NCBI GenBank assembly: GCA_002345505.1
Contig: DDWJ01000026.1
Location: 1-49,969 of the forward strand
Direction of reading: 5' to 3'
DNA: 49,969 nucleotides
DNA from: Caryophanales bacterium UBA2289
GTDB taxonomy: Bacteria; Bacillota_I; Bacilli_A; Izemoplasmatales; Hujiaoplasmataceae
This document shows, piece by piece, positions 16,262-23,663 of the stretch; the first letter of the stretch is position 1; every line of letters starts with the position of its first letter. The notes below the pieces were generated by a model. The model was given only the letters and a program-made list of their open reading frames with translations. It was not told the origin of the DNA and ran no database searches. A program made the position numbers and the translations under genes.

Positions 16262-17012
16262 ATATTTTATAATGTTCAAATATTTTAATCAATCGCACCA
16301 ATAAGACACTGTAAATAAAGACTTCTAAAGGCGTTTTGATAATCCTTAAAGGAAGTTGTGGTAGAAACGGGATCTTATAAAGAATAGTAACCCAAAGTGG
16401 TGTTAAAACTAGAGTTACAATTAGTTGAAGAATAATTACGGAAAAGATAATTCGATGTGATTGATCGTCTTCTTTTCTTTTTAAGTAGATAAAGACAAAA
16501 CCTGATAAAACTCCAGCTAATCCTAAACCTAACATAAAATAGATGAAGAAAGGCGAGAATATCATATCTTCTCCTAATCTAGCTTCAATTATCGAAATAA
16601 TGTAATCCACTTCGATTAAACTCCAAATTCCTAGAGCTAAAAGCGTAGTAAGTAAAAAGATATTGAAATAGATGAAGAAATTTCCTTTCCATACCTTTAA
16701 ATGATAAATCAAACCCGGTAAAACCCCATAAAGGATAGAATTTAAGGTAAAACCAGGGAAAAATGGTCCTGAGGGGAAGCCAAATATCAACATATAGACA
16801 AAATAGCCTAAAACGTCTTGAATAATCGCAGCTGCAAAACCAATTTTGGGACCGAGGATAATTGAGACAATTATCAGTGGCAGGTAGCCGATTCCAAAAC
16901 GAATAATCGTTGAGTTTGGCGGATATGAGATTGACACGAAGTTTGATAATACAATTCCGATTGCGACCATTAAGCTCGCAAAGATTATTTTTTTAAGTTT
17001 ATTTTCATTCAT
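16260..17012 (-). CDS. folT: ECF transporter S component, folate-type
   Basis: The 250-residue membrane protein has six or more hydrophobic segments. Family landmarks of folate-type S components are the N-terminal FASLMVAIGIVLS, then RFGIGYLPLIIVSIILGPKI and an aspartate in AAIIQDVLGYFVY, and FFPGFTLNSILYG. It would bind the vitamin and pair with a shared EcfA/EcfT module encoded elsewhere. The C-terminal 80 residues extend beyond the usual core. It starts two bases after the ung stop, so it ends a long minus-strand operon. Another vitamin substrate cannot be ruled out. Confidence 0.8.
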   Translation of the reverse strand: MNENKLKKIIFASLMVAIGIVLSNFVSISYPPNSTIIRFGIGYLPLIIVSIILGPKIGFAAAIIQDVLGYFVYMLIFGFPSGPFFPGFTLNSILYGVLPGLIYHLKVWKGNFFIYFNIFLLTTLLALGIWSLIEVDYIISIIEARLGEDMIFSPFFIYFMLGLGLAGVLSGFVFIYLKRKEDDQSHRIIFSVIILQLIVTLVLTPLWVTILYKIPFLPQLPLRIIKTPLEVFIYSVLLVRLIKIFEHYKI

Positions 17013-17014
17013 AA

Positions 17015-17695
17015 TTATTCCTCTAGCTTAAAATCAATCATCTCTTGATTTGTCAGTTTTAAGAAGGCATTGATTTTACTGAAAGGTTTAGACCCAAAAA
17101 AGCCTCTGTAAGCTGATAAAGGAGACGGATGAACATTTTCGATGATAAAGTGATGTTTGTTGGTAATAAGTTTTGTTTTTGACCTTGCATAAGAACCCCA
17201 AAGTACAAAGATTACGGGTTCTTTTTTTTCGTTTAAGACGCTGATTACTTTATCAGTAAATCGTTGCCATCCTAGATTGCTATGAGAAAGCGGCTGGTTT
17301 TTTCTAACACTTAAGATAGCATTTAATAAAAGACATCCAGATTTAGCCCAAGATGTAAGATCACCATGGTTGTTCTTTATCTTCAAATCATTATCAAGTT
17401 CTTTATAAATATTTTGTAAAGATGGCGGTAAGGCTATCTGTTTATTAACAGAAAATGCTAAGCCCATTGCTTGGTGGTGATTATGATAGGGATCTTGACC
17501 AAGAATAAGCACTTTAGTGTTTTTAAAAGAAGTCAAACAAAAAGCATTGAATATCTGTTGCTTTGGAGGATAACAGGTATAATCGTTATACTCCTTATCA
17601 ACATCATTCAATAGCTTCAGGAAATATGGTTTAGATATTTCTTCTTTTAGATAGATATCCCAATCATTGTTAAATAACTTATTTTCGGGTGACAC
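17015..17695 (-). CDS. ung: Uracil-DNA glycosylase, family 1
   Basis: This enzyme removes uracil from DNA in base excision repair. The 226-residue protein has the family 1 motifs: water-activating GQDPYH (66-71, D68), the uracil-recognition strand LLLNAILSVRKNQPLSH, and the DNA-clamping HPSPLSAYRGFFG. The start is GTG and overlaps the preceding short gene by 17 bases, so translation is probably coupled. The length is normal. Confidence 0.97.
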   Translation of the reverse strand: MSPENKLFNNDWDIYLKEEISKPYFLKLLNDVDKEYNDYTCYPPKQQIFNAFCLTSFKNTKVLILGQDPYHNHHQAMGLAFSVNKQIALPPSLQNIYKELDNDLKIKNNHGDLTSWAKSGCLLLNAILSVRKNQPLSHSNLGWQRFTDKVISVLNEKKEPVIFVLWGSYARSKTKLITNKHHFIIENVHPSPLSAYRGFFGSKPFSKINAFLKLTNQEMIDFKLEE

Positions 17696-17834
17696 AATTA
17701 TCCGCCTTGCAACCAGAACAACTTAAATCTTCGCAACCTTCTGGTTTTTCTGTTTTTTCATTAAGTAAAAAACTAAAGACATAAAGTCCCACAATTATTA
17801 CTACTATAACTATAGCTATGATATATTTACCCAA
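17679..17834 (-). CDS. Short Cys-rich single-pass membrane protein
   Basis: A 51-codon gene starts with TTG one base after the phosphohexomutase stop, with AGAAGG nine bases upstream inside that gene, and runs into the start of ung. One hydrophobic helix (about 4-24) is followed by a charged stretch and a compact CX4CX2CX4C cluster (CEDLSCSGCKADNC). The layout is like the FeoB-associated Cys-rich membrane proteins, but no feoB is nearby. The cysteines could bind metal or an iron-sulfur cluster. Coding support comes from the gapless packing and the patterned cysteines. Confidence 0.7.
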   Translation of the reverse strand: MGKYIIAIVIVVIIVGLYVFSFLLNEKTEKPEGCEDLSCSGCKADNCVTRK

Positions 17835-17835
17835 T

Positions 17836-19542
17836 TTATTCAACCTTCTCTACTATCTCATAAACATCTTTTAGCAGTTGATCTACCTGATGTTTTGAGT
17901 CACTTACACTACTGCCGATAACACCAGCGTAGATTTTAAGTTTTGGTTCGGTACCTGACGGACGTAAAACAAACCATGACTCGTCCTCTAAGAAATATTT
18001 TAATACATTTGACTTGTCAAAGTCAATTGTTTCGATTGTTTTATTGCTATAGCGCTTTAGTAATAAATAATCTTCTTTTTTGACGATTTTCTTATTACTC
18101 ATTTTTTCGATGGTTGTATTACGGAAATAGTCCATAATTTTTGAAATTTGTTCTTGACCGGATTTTCCCAGCAAGTGAACATTTTTTAAACCTTCAAGAT
18201 AATAACCATAAATTTCATAGATTTCTTGTAGTTTTTCATTTAAGTTCTTTTTCTCTACTTCCAAATAATAATTTGCGGCTTCAGAAATCATAAGGATGGC
18301 TTGTAGGGAGTCTTTATCTCTAACACCGTCATCGATAACATAACCATATGATTCTTCATAACCAAAAACAAACTCACGTTCTTCAGACTCGAGATATCTT
18401 GCTTGTTCGCCGATGAATTTAAAACCGGTTAAAGTAGATATAACATCCATGTTAAATGAACGAGCGATTTTCGCTCCTAAATCGGAAGTAACAATAGTAT
18501 TGAAAACAACACCTTTTTTAGGTAAAAGGTTGTGCTTTTGCTTTTGAGTAAGAATATAATAAATCAATAAGGCTCCGGTTTGATTACCGTTTAATAAAAC
18601 ATATTTTTCATTATCTAATACAGCTATACCTAGTCTATCAGCATCAGGGTCGGTTGCGATCAAGAGATCTGCATTCTTCTTTTTACCTAACTTAATCGCT
18701 AATTCATAAACGCTTTTTTCTTCAGGATTAGGTAGTTTGACTGTTGAAAAATTTGGATCATTGACCATTTGTTCTTCAACTGGATAGACGGTGAAACCTT
18801 CTTCTTCTAAAAGTCTTTTTCCAAGATAACCACTTGTTCCATGTAAAGGAGTAAAGACGATTTTAATACCCTTATTGACATTTTTGTTTATAGCAATCGA
18901 CTTAACTAAATCTAAATAAGCATTATCGATTTCTTCATCAATATATTCAATCAAAGCTTCCTTCTTTAAATCTTCAATTTCTTTCGTTTTGATGGAAAAC
19001 AAGTCTTCTGTTTGGTTTACATACTCAATAATAACATTTGCGTATCTTGGTGTATATTGGCAGCCATATTCATCATAGATTTTATAACCATTATATTCCG
19101 GCGGATTATGACTTGCTGTAACCACGATACCAGCCAAAGCTTTTAAATATCTTACTGCGAATGAGAGTTCTGGAGTAGGTCTTAAATCACTAAATAGATA
19201 GCTTTTTATTCCATAAGCTCCAAGAACTTTTGCACTTTCAACTGCGAATTCTTTGGACATATGACGGTTGTCGTGAGCAATGACAACGCCTCTGTTTAAG
19301 TCTTCTTTTTTATAGGTATTAATTAAATATTGAGCTAACCCATTGTTAGCTCTTCTAATAGTATAGATGTTAAGACGATTGATACCGGCACCTAAGATTC
19401 CGCGCATGCCTCCCGTACCAAAAGAGAGGGTAGTATAAAACATATCCTCTAATTCTTTCTCTGATTTACTTATTAGTTCATTTCTTAAATTTATATCTAA
19501 ATCTTTATAATTAATCCATTTTTCGTATTCTTCACGCCACAT
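17836..19542 (-). CDS. pgcA: Phosphoglucomutase/phosphomannomutase family
   Basis: This alpha-D-phosphohexomutase of 568 residues interconverts glucose 6-phosphate and glucose 1-phosphate, the entry point to glycogen and UDP-glucose. Visible sites are the phosphoserine loop TASHNPPEYNGYKIY, the metal loop DPDADRLGI, the sugar-binding GYEESYGYV and the C-terminal phosphate-binding VLRPSGTEPKLKIY. Length and motifs fit the Bacillus PgcA type rather than GlmM. It feeds glgC and the galactose genes in this window. Mannose activity cannot be excluded. Confidence 0.92.
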   Translation of the reverse strand: MWREEYEKWINYKDLDINLRNELISKSEKELEDMFYTTLSFGTGGMRGILGAGINRLNIYTIRRANNGLAQYLINTYKKEDLNRGVVIAHDNRHMSKEFAVESAKVLGAYGIKSYLFSDLRPTPELSFAVRYLKALAGIVVTASHNPPEYNGYKIYDEYGCQYTPRYANVIIEYVNQTEDLFSIKTKEIEDLKKEALIEYIDEEIDNAYLDLVKSIAINKNVNKGIKIVFTPLHGTSGYLGKRLLEEEGFTVYPVEEQMVNDPNFSTVKLPNPEEKSVYELAIKLGKKKNADLLIATDPDADRLGIAVLDNEKYVLLNGNQTGALLIYYILTQKQKHNLLPKKGVVFNTIVTSDLGAKIARSFNMDVISTLTGFKFIGEQARYLESEEREFVFGYEESYGYVIDDGVRDKDSLQAILMISEAANYYLEVEKKNLNEKLQEIYEIYGYYLEGLKNVHLLGKSGQEQISKIMDYFRNTTIEKMSNKKIVKKEDYLLLKRYSNKTIETIDFDKSNVLKYFLEDESWFVLRPSGTEPKLKIYAGVIGSSVSDSKHQVDQLLKDVYEIVEKVE

Positions 19543-19556
19543 TAAAAAACCTCCAA

Positions 19557-20099
19557 CTAATCGATGTAGTCAACCACTCTCTCTTTTCTTGGTTTTGGAA
19601 GTGGGTCTTTGCCTTTTGGATATCCCAAGCAAATAGCTAGGTCATGTTCATATCCTTCAGGAATTTTTAATAATCTGTCAACATCAATTTTATCTGCTTT
19701 ATGATATAGGTATCTGGTTTGGCCAATAATACATGAACCATAACCTAATGATTTAGCTGCGATAGCGATATTTTCTATCACGCAACCAATATTAATTTCT
19801 GAGAAACCAGCAATTTTTGAACTTAATACTATTACACAAGGAGCATTATAAAAGATATGAGCAGTTCTATCGACTTCAATACCGAATCTGATCATGCCTT
19901 CAATAGCGAGTTTATTGACCTCATCAATTCTATCCTTGTTGGTAATAACGGTCAAATGCCAGTCTTGCTTATTTCTTGAGCTTGGTGCATAAAGACCACA
20001 CTCAATGATTTTTTGCAAATCTTCTTGTGGAATTGGTTTGTCTTGATAAGAGCGTATACTTCTTCTACTTAAAATTGTTTCAATTGTTGCATTCATCAT
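19557..20099 (-). CDS. Nitroreductase-family FMN protein
   Basis: This 180-residue flavin oxidoreductase-like protein has the N-terminal SRRSIRSYQDKPIP and ECGLYAPSSRNKQDWH segments that bind FMN, and the C-terminal LGYPKGKDPLPKPRK. Such proteins use NAD(P)H to reduce nitro compounds, quinones or other acceptors; the physiological substrate is unknown. ATG codons lie at 20099 and 20096; AGGAGG is three bases from the first and six from the second, so the second may be used. It sits in the minus-strand group that leads to pgcA and ung. Confidence 0.88.
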   Translation of the reverse strand: MMNATIETILSRRSIRSYQDKPIPQEDLQKIIECGLYAPSSRNKQDWHLTVITNKDRIDEVNKLAIEGMIRFGIEVDRTAHIFYNAPCVIVLSSKIAGFSEINIGCVIENIAIAAKSLGYGSCIIGQTRYLYHKADKIDVDRLLKIPEGYEHDLAICLGYPKGKDPLPKPRKERVVDYID

Positions 20100-20142
20100 T
20101 TACCTCCTAAAAGTTAGAAAATCTTATCAAAAATATTGTACA

Positions 20143-20862
20143 TTATTCTAAGATGTTAGTAAATAAAAAATCTACGTCATATTTAATCATTTTCTCGGCT
20201 GTTTCTTTGTCGTTAACGACTCCAGTTATAACTTTAAGACCAACAAGATGTAAATCTTTGATGTGATCCCTTTTTAACTTATGATGGTCCAGGTAGAGAT
20301 TAATACCATGTTTTTGACAGTAATCCAGTGTATCGTCATCAACCATACGGGCATAATAATATAGGCAGTTCGTCGGGAAAACTTTCTTTAATGCTTGAAG
20401 ATGTTTTTTGTTTTCAGCTATTAAAGAAAACTCTTCAATAATATCATGTTGTTTTAAGATGTCTTCGATTTGTAAAATTTGATCTACTTCCAATGTATCC
20501 TTGATCTTTATGAACATAAATTTGTTGTAAGCTTTACATATTGATAGATAGTCTTCAAATCTAGGTATAAAAACAAATTCATTTAAGTTGCCGGTTTTAC
20601 GGTCAACAAGTGCGAATTTTTTTAACTCACTATAAGAAAAACTCGGGATATCTAAATTTAATAGACCATATTTTAAAAGGCTGTCACAGCCGGTAACGAT
20701 ATATTTATTATCTTTCGACATGGAAAGTTCACAACTTATCCCGAAATATGAGCGATTAGCTGCGGCTAAAAACGAAAAAATTGTATTTTCGGTTTCAATA
20801 CCACTTAGTCCGTTGTTAGCTACCATGCCGCGAAAGTATTTATCAATTTTAATAGTATTCAT
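20143..20862 (-). CDS. GDPD-like protein with lost catalytic residues
   Basis: The 239-residue protein follows the TIM-barrel pattern of glycerophosphodiester phosphodiesterases: an RG near the start, ETENTIFSFLAA in place of PENT-AF, and later barrel strands such as KVITGVVNDKETAEKMI. The catalytic positions differ. The HRG histidine is Phe (FRG), the E-x-D pair reads ELS, and the usual HD is CD. It is therefore probably inactive as a phosphodiesterase and may bind a ligand or act as a regulator. No signal peptide is seen. It is the first gene of the minus-strand group. Confidence 0.65.
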   Translation of the reverse strand: MNTIKIDKYFRGMVANNGLSGIETENTIFSFLAAANRSYFGISCELSMSKDNKYIVTGCDSLLKYGLLNLDIPSFSYSELKKFALVDRKTGNLNEFVFIPRFEDYLSICKAYNKFMFIKIKDTLEVDQILQIEDILKQHDIIEEFSLIAENKKHLQALKKVFPTNCLYYYARMVDDDTLDYCQKHGINLYLDHHKLKRDHIKDLHLVGLKVITGVVNDKETAEKMIKYDVDFLFTNILE

Positions 20863-20953
20863 TCACTTCACGCCTTTTCTCTATTTCTTTACATTTTATT
20901 GTAACACTTATTTAATAATTATTGAACATATTATTTATAAAAAACTAGATATT

Positions 20954-20962
20954 TGTTATAAT
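20954..20962 (+). promoter_or_regulatory. Promoter of the membrane protein gene, extended -10
   Basis: TGTTATAAT lies 29 bases before the GTG start; no good -35 is seen. It is divergent from the GDPD-like gene. Confidence 0.5.
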
Positions 20963-20991
20963 TCTTTGAGAGTTTAAATGAGGTGGATAAA

Positions 20992-21753
20992 GTGATTAAC
21001 AATCAAATAAGTTTAAGATTTGACAATTTAGATTATAGTGTTATCAAAAAAAAGAATATCAATCCTGCTTTTATCTTTTTCCTTAATGGTTTTATTTACT
21101 TGAGCGTAGCGATTCCATTTATCGTTCTATGGTTACTTGAGGTCCCTTTTGAAATCAATGAGGAATTACATCAAGCAACTGATATTGAATACATCCAATT
21201 TATGTCAGTCTTTTTAGGGATTTTTTTAAGCATTGCCTTAATATGTATAATTGCTGGAGTTTTATTTCTAAAGAAAAAACCTCAAGATTATATCATTATC
21301 TCTAAAGATATAAATTTTGATGAAATCTATAAAATCAGACAAAATAAACGAACTACAATCTATATTAAAAAGAATAAAGGATTAATTTATGATGAATTAA
21401 CAAAAGAAGTATTAGAGATAAACACTTTGACTGAAATTAATGAAATCTTTAACAAATATTTATTTTGGCTGAAATGGGAAAATATCAAAGATTATAAAGT
21501 TAAAATGAAAAATAAAAAAACAGTTTTAGAGTTTATGGAAAAAACTAATAAAACTGTTCTTAAATATCATTATTATATTCCTCTAACAAGCTCATACTTG
21601 CCAGAAAGAATAACTGAAGTTATTGCCAATAGAACAAGATCGAGAAGATCTAATCTATCTTCTTACAATATCTACTATTTTACAGATAACAATGTTCAAA
21701 GAAACTTGAATTTACCAAAAAAAGTATCTGATTTCTTTTATGATGCGGTTTAA
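20992..21753 (+). CDS. Two-helix membrane protein of unknown function
   Basis: The 253-residue protein has two strong hydrophobic segments (about 26-47 and 70-92) and then a cytoplasmic-type, lysine-rich beta/alpha region without a motif I recognise. The frame opens at a GTG at 20983, but GAGGTG covers that codon and is placed six bases before the GTG at 20992, which I take as the start. It stands alone on the plus strand and its end overlaps the end of the convergent lipoprotein gene by four bases. The C-terminal part resembles bacterial PH-like accessory domains only vaguely. Confidence 0.7.
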   Translation: MINNQISLRFDNLDYSVIKKKNINPAFIFFLNGFIYLSVAIPFIVLWLLEVPFEINEELHQATDIEYIQFMSVFLGIFLSIALICIIAGVLFLKKKPQDYIIISKDINFDEIYKIRQNKRTTIYIKKNKGLIYDELTKEVLEINTLTEINEIFNKYLFWLKWENIKDYKVKMKNKKTVLEFMEKTNKTVLKYHYYIPLTSSYLPERITEVIANRTRSRRSNLSSYNIYYFTDNNVQRNLNLPKKVSDFFYDAV

Positions 21754-22166
21754 GTAATTTGGTTAAGCATACTTCTTATTTCTGATACACCTTCATAAAA
21801 CTCATCGACTTGACCATTGATAACTCTAATTACTGTTGGTGTAGCAGTAACTCCTGAGTCTAGATTTAAATCTAACTCCGAATATACGGTAACGAAGTAA
21901 ATAGTCGTATTCTTAGCACGATAGAACCTGTCAAGCACTTCCGGTTTAATCTCAATACAAGCAGAACAACCAGGACCATAATAATATACATAATAGTCAT
22001 CGCTTGGCATCTGTAATTGTTCTTCGACATCTTCAATAAATTGACCGACAAAATCAGAATAATCTACATTTAAATACTCGGTTTCAGTGGTTTGATCGCA
22101 CGCAGTAATCACTAAAACTAATAAGAAAATTGCTGCAAATTTAATTAATTTCTTCAAAATCTTCAC
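21750..22166 (-). CDS. Thioredoxin-like lipoprotein
   Basis: The signal peptide ends in a lipobox, VITAC, with acylation at C23, so the protein should be anchored on the outer face of the membrane. After a linker comes a thioredoxin-type fold with C67 and C70 in GPGCSACIE and a TATPTVI segment carrying the cis-proline. It probably reduces or isomerises disulfides, or binds metal, outside the cell. The start lies inside the end of ribU (26-base overlap), so expression depends on the FMN riboswitch transcript. Confidence 0.85.
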   Translation of the reverse strand: MKILKKLIKFAAIFLLVLVITACDQTTETEYLNVDYSDFVGQFIEDVEEQLQMPSDDYYVYYYGPGCSACIEIKPEVLDRFYRAKNTTIYFVTVYSELDLNLDSGVTATPTVIRVINGQVDEFYEGVSEIRSMLNQIT

Positions 22167-22749
22167 TATCCTTTGCTTTGATAATCATTGAAACTCGTTT
22201 GTAAATTAAGAGAATAATTACGCTAACAGAAATACCTTTAAGTAAATTAAATGGTACAGTAGCGAAAATAATAAATTTGAATAAACTGTTAAAGTTATAT
22301 ACTGCTAATAAGGAAGATAATGAATCACCAAACCATAATTCAGCATATAGTGGTAATAAAACAAAAGCATTCATTAAAGCTCCAGTTATAGTCATTACTA
22401 GAACCCCAACAGCAAGCCCAATAATGGCTTGTTTTCTTGTTTTACGTCTAAAGTAAATAAAACTTGCTGGTAAAACAAATGATAATCCGATGATAAAGTT
22501 TGCTAATTCTCCAACGTAAGCAGTCTTCGAAGCACCACCAATTGTTACGTCTAAAAAGATTTTGATTGCTTCAATTAAAAAACCAACAACTGGACCATAA
22601 GCAAAGGCTCCAATCATAACAGGCACTTCAGAAAAGTCTAACTCATAAGGCCCAACGATCGGAATACTTAAAATCATTAATACAAATGCTAAAGATCCGA
22701 AAATTCCAATTACTGATAATTTCATAATGTTTTTTTTGCTTTTTTTCAT
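22141..22749 (-). CDS. ribU: Riboflavin ECF transporter S component RibU
   Basis: The 202-residue membrane protein has about six helices. KLSVIGIFGSLAFVLM, ELDFSEVPVMIGAFAYGP and IKIFLDVTIGG match riboflavin-binding S components. It would capture riboflavin and use a shared ECF energising module encoded elsewhere. An FMN riboswitch with a terminator lies directly upstream, which strongly supports the substrate. The start codon follows a GGAGG site placed right after the terminator U-tract. Confidence 0.95.
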   Translation of the reverse strand: MKKSKKNIMKLSVIGIFGSLAFVLMILSIPIVGPYELDFSEVPVMIGAFAYGPVVGFLIEAIKIFLDVTIGGASKTAYVGELANFIIGLSFVLPASFIYFRRKTRKQAIIGLAVGVLVMTITGALMNAFVLLPLYAELWFGDSLSSLLAVYNFNSLFKFIIFATVPFNLLKGISVSVIILLIYKRVSMIIKAKDSEDFEEIN

Positions 22750-22761
22750 CTTTTTTCCTCC

Positions 22762-22789
22762 AAAAAAAATATCCGTTAAAAACGGACAT
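22762..22789 (-). terminator. Riboswitch-controlled terminator before ribU
   Basis: GTCCGTT and AACGGAT pair around a three-base loop and are followed by U8, immediately before the ribU ribosome-binding site. It is the expression platform of the FMN riboswitch: FMN binding should favour termination. Confidence 0.85.
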
Positions 22790-22827
22790 TATTCAGGCGA
22801 TAGGAATAGTTGTAAATAAATAATATT

Positions 22828-22936
22828 ACTTCTTCCATCCAGACTTTAACTGTCGGTTTAGGAATCTCACCTAATCGTGCCTTAAAAAGGCTCGCGGACT
22901 ATACCGCCGGTAGGGATTTACGCCCTGCCCTGAAGT
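22828..22936 (-). promoter_or_regulatory. FMN riboswitch (RFN element)
   Basis: All conserved blocks are present in order on the minus strand: CTTCAGGGCAGGG, CCTACCGGCGGTATAGTCC, GCGAGCC, GGTGAGATTCC, ACCGACAGT and CTGGATGGAAGAAG. The word CCTGAA (22792-22797), between aptamer and terminator, can pair with TTCAGG in the P1 stem (22929-22934) and may form the alternative structure. Confidence 0.97.
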
Positions 22937-22951
22937 GTTTTTAACACTTAA

Positions 22952-22980
22952 ATTATAATTAGTTTAGTTAATAATGTCAA
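22952..22980 (-). promoter_or_regulatory. ribU promoter
   Basis: Consensus TTGACA (22975-22980), 17-base spacer and TATAAT (22952-22957). Transcription should start just before the RFN element. Confidence 0.9.
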
Positions 22981-22986
22981 CTATAA

Positions 22987-23613
22987 TTATATATTTTTTG
23001 CAACTGCTCTAATAAGTGACGCTTCAATGCCGTCTATGCTTAAAGGCAAACCTAAAAAATAGACATGTGAAGTTAATTGATGCAAATTGGTTAGATTTTC
23101 AATAAGTCTGATTCCATTTTTCAAACACTCTCTGTGCATTTTCAAGTCATTCTCATTTTTATACATAAAAGTAGGAATATCAGCACCGAATAAACTAATA
23201 TTATATTCTCGTAAAAATGAGTAGATTGAAGGTTCAAAGTAGATAGGCTCAAAATAAGCTTTGGTATTAAATTTTTGAGCATTGTGTAAATCAAGAATTA
23301 AAATTCTCTCTTTGTAAAGCAGTTCTTCATACTTGTTTCTTAAGTCATCAGTAGAAACAATCGAGTCGATTATTTTCGGCCTAATAACGTTAGCTTTGCC
23401 TAAAAAATCGTTGAAGTCAATTTCTTCTTCTTTGACTGATACATGATTTTTAAAATCTATATGTGTACCAAGGTGCATGTTTAAATAAAGTTGGTTTAAA
23501 TTATAACCATCTTCAGATAAACTTTTAACTTTTGTAATTTCAAGTTGCTCGTCTCCAGGAAAAGTAAGATTTGTCTTTTTGATTAATACTGTTAAATCAA
23601 TCCAATCACTCAT
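22987..23613 (-). CDS. Cyclase-family metal hydrolase (kynurenine formamidase-like)
   Basis: The 208-residue protein of the PF04199 cyclase family has the metal-binding signature NMHLGTHIDFKNH (HxGTHxD with the following histidine) and a C-terminal GLPLSIDGIEASLIRAVA matching the family end. Members open amide or ester bonds, for example in N-formylkynurenine, but no tryptophan-degradation gene is nearby, so the substrate is open. The open frame extends to 23658, but GGAGG is placed for the ATG at 23613, which I use. It lies between the glgP terminator and the ribU promoter. Confidence 0.85.
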   Translation of the reverse strand: MSDWIDLTVLIKKTNLTFPGDEQLEITKVKSLSEDGYNLNQLYLNMHLGTHIDFKNHVSVKEEEIDFNDFLGKANVIRPKIIDSIVSTDDLRNKYEELLYKERILILDLHNAQKFNTKAYFEPIYFEPSIYSFLREYNISLFGADIPTFMYKNENDLKMHRECLKNGIRLIENLTNLHQLTSHVYFLGLPLSIDGIEASLIRAVAKNI

Positions 23614-23641
23614 TTTTATTTTCCTCCATAAAAAAGTACAA

Positions 23642-23663
23642 AAAGGTTGAAAAATCAACCTTT
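23642..23663 (-). terminator. glgP terminator
   Basis: A nine-bp stem (AAAGGTTGA with TCAACCTTT) with four-base loop and U-rich tail overlaps the glgP TGA stop. Confidence 0.8.
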
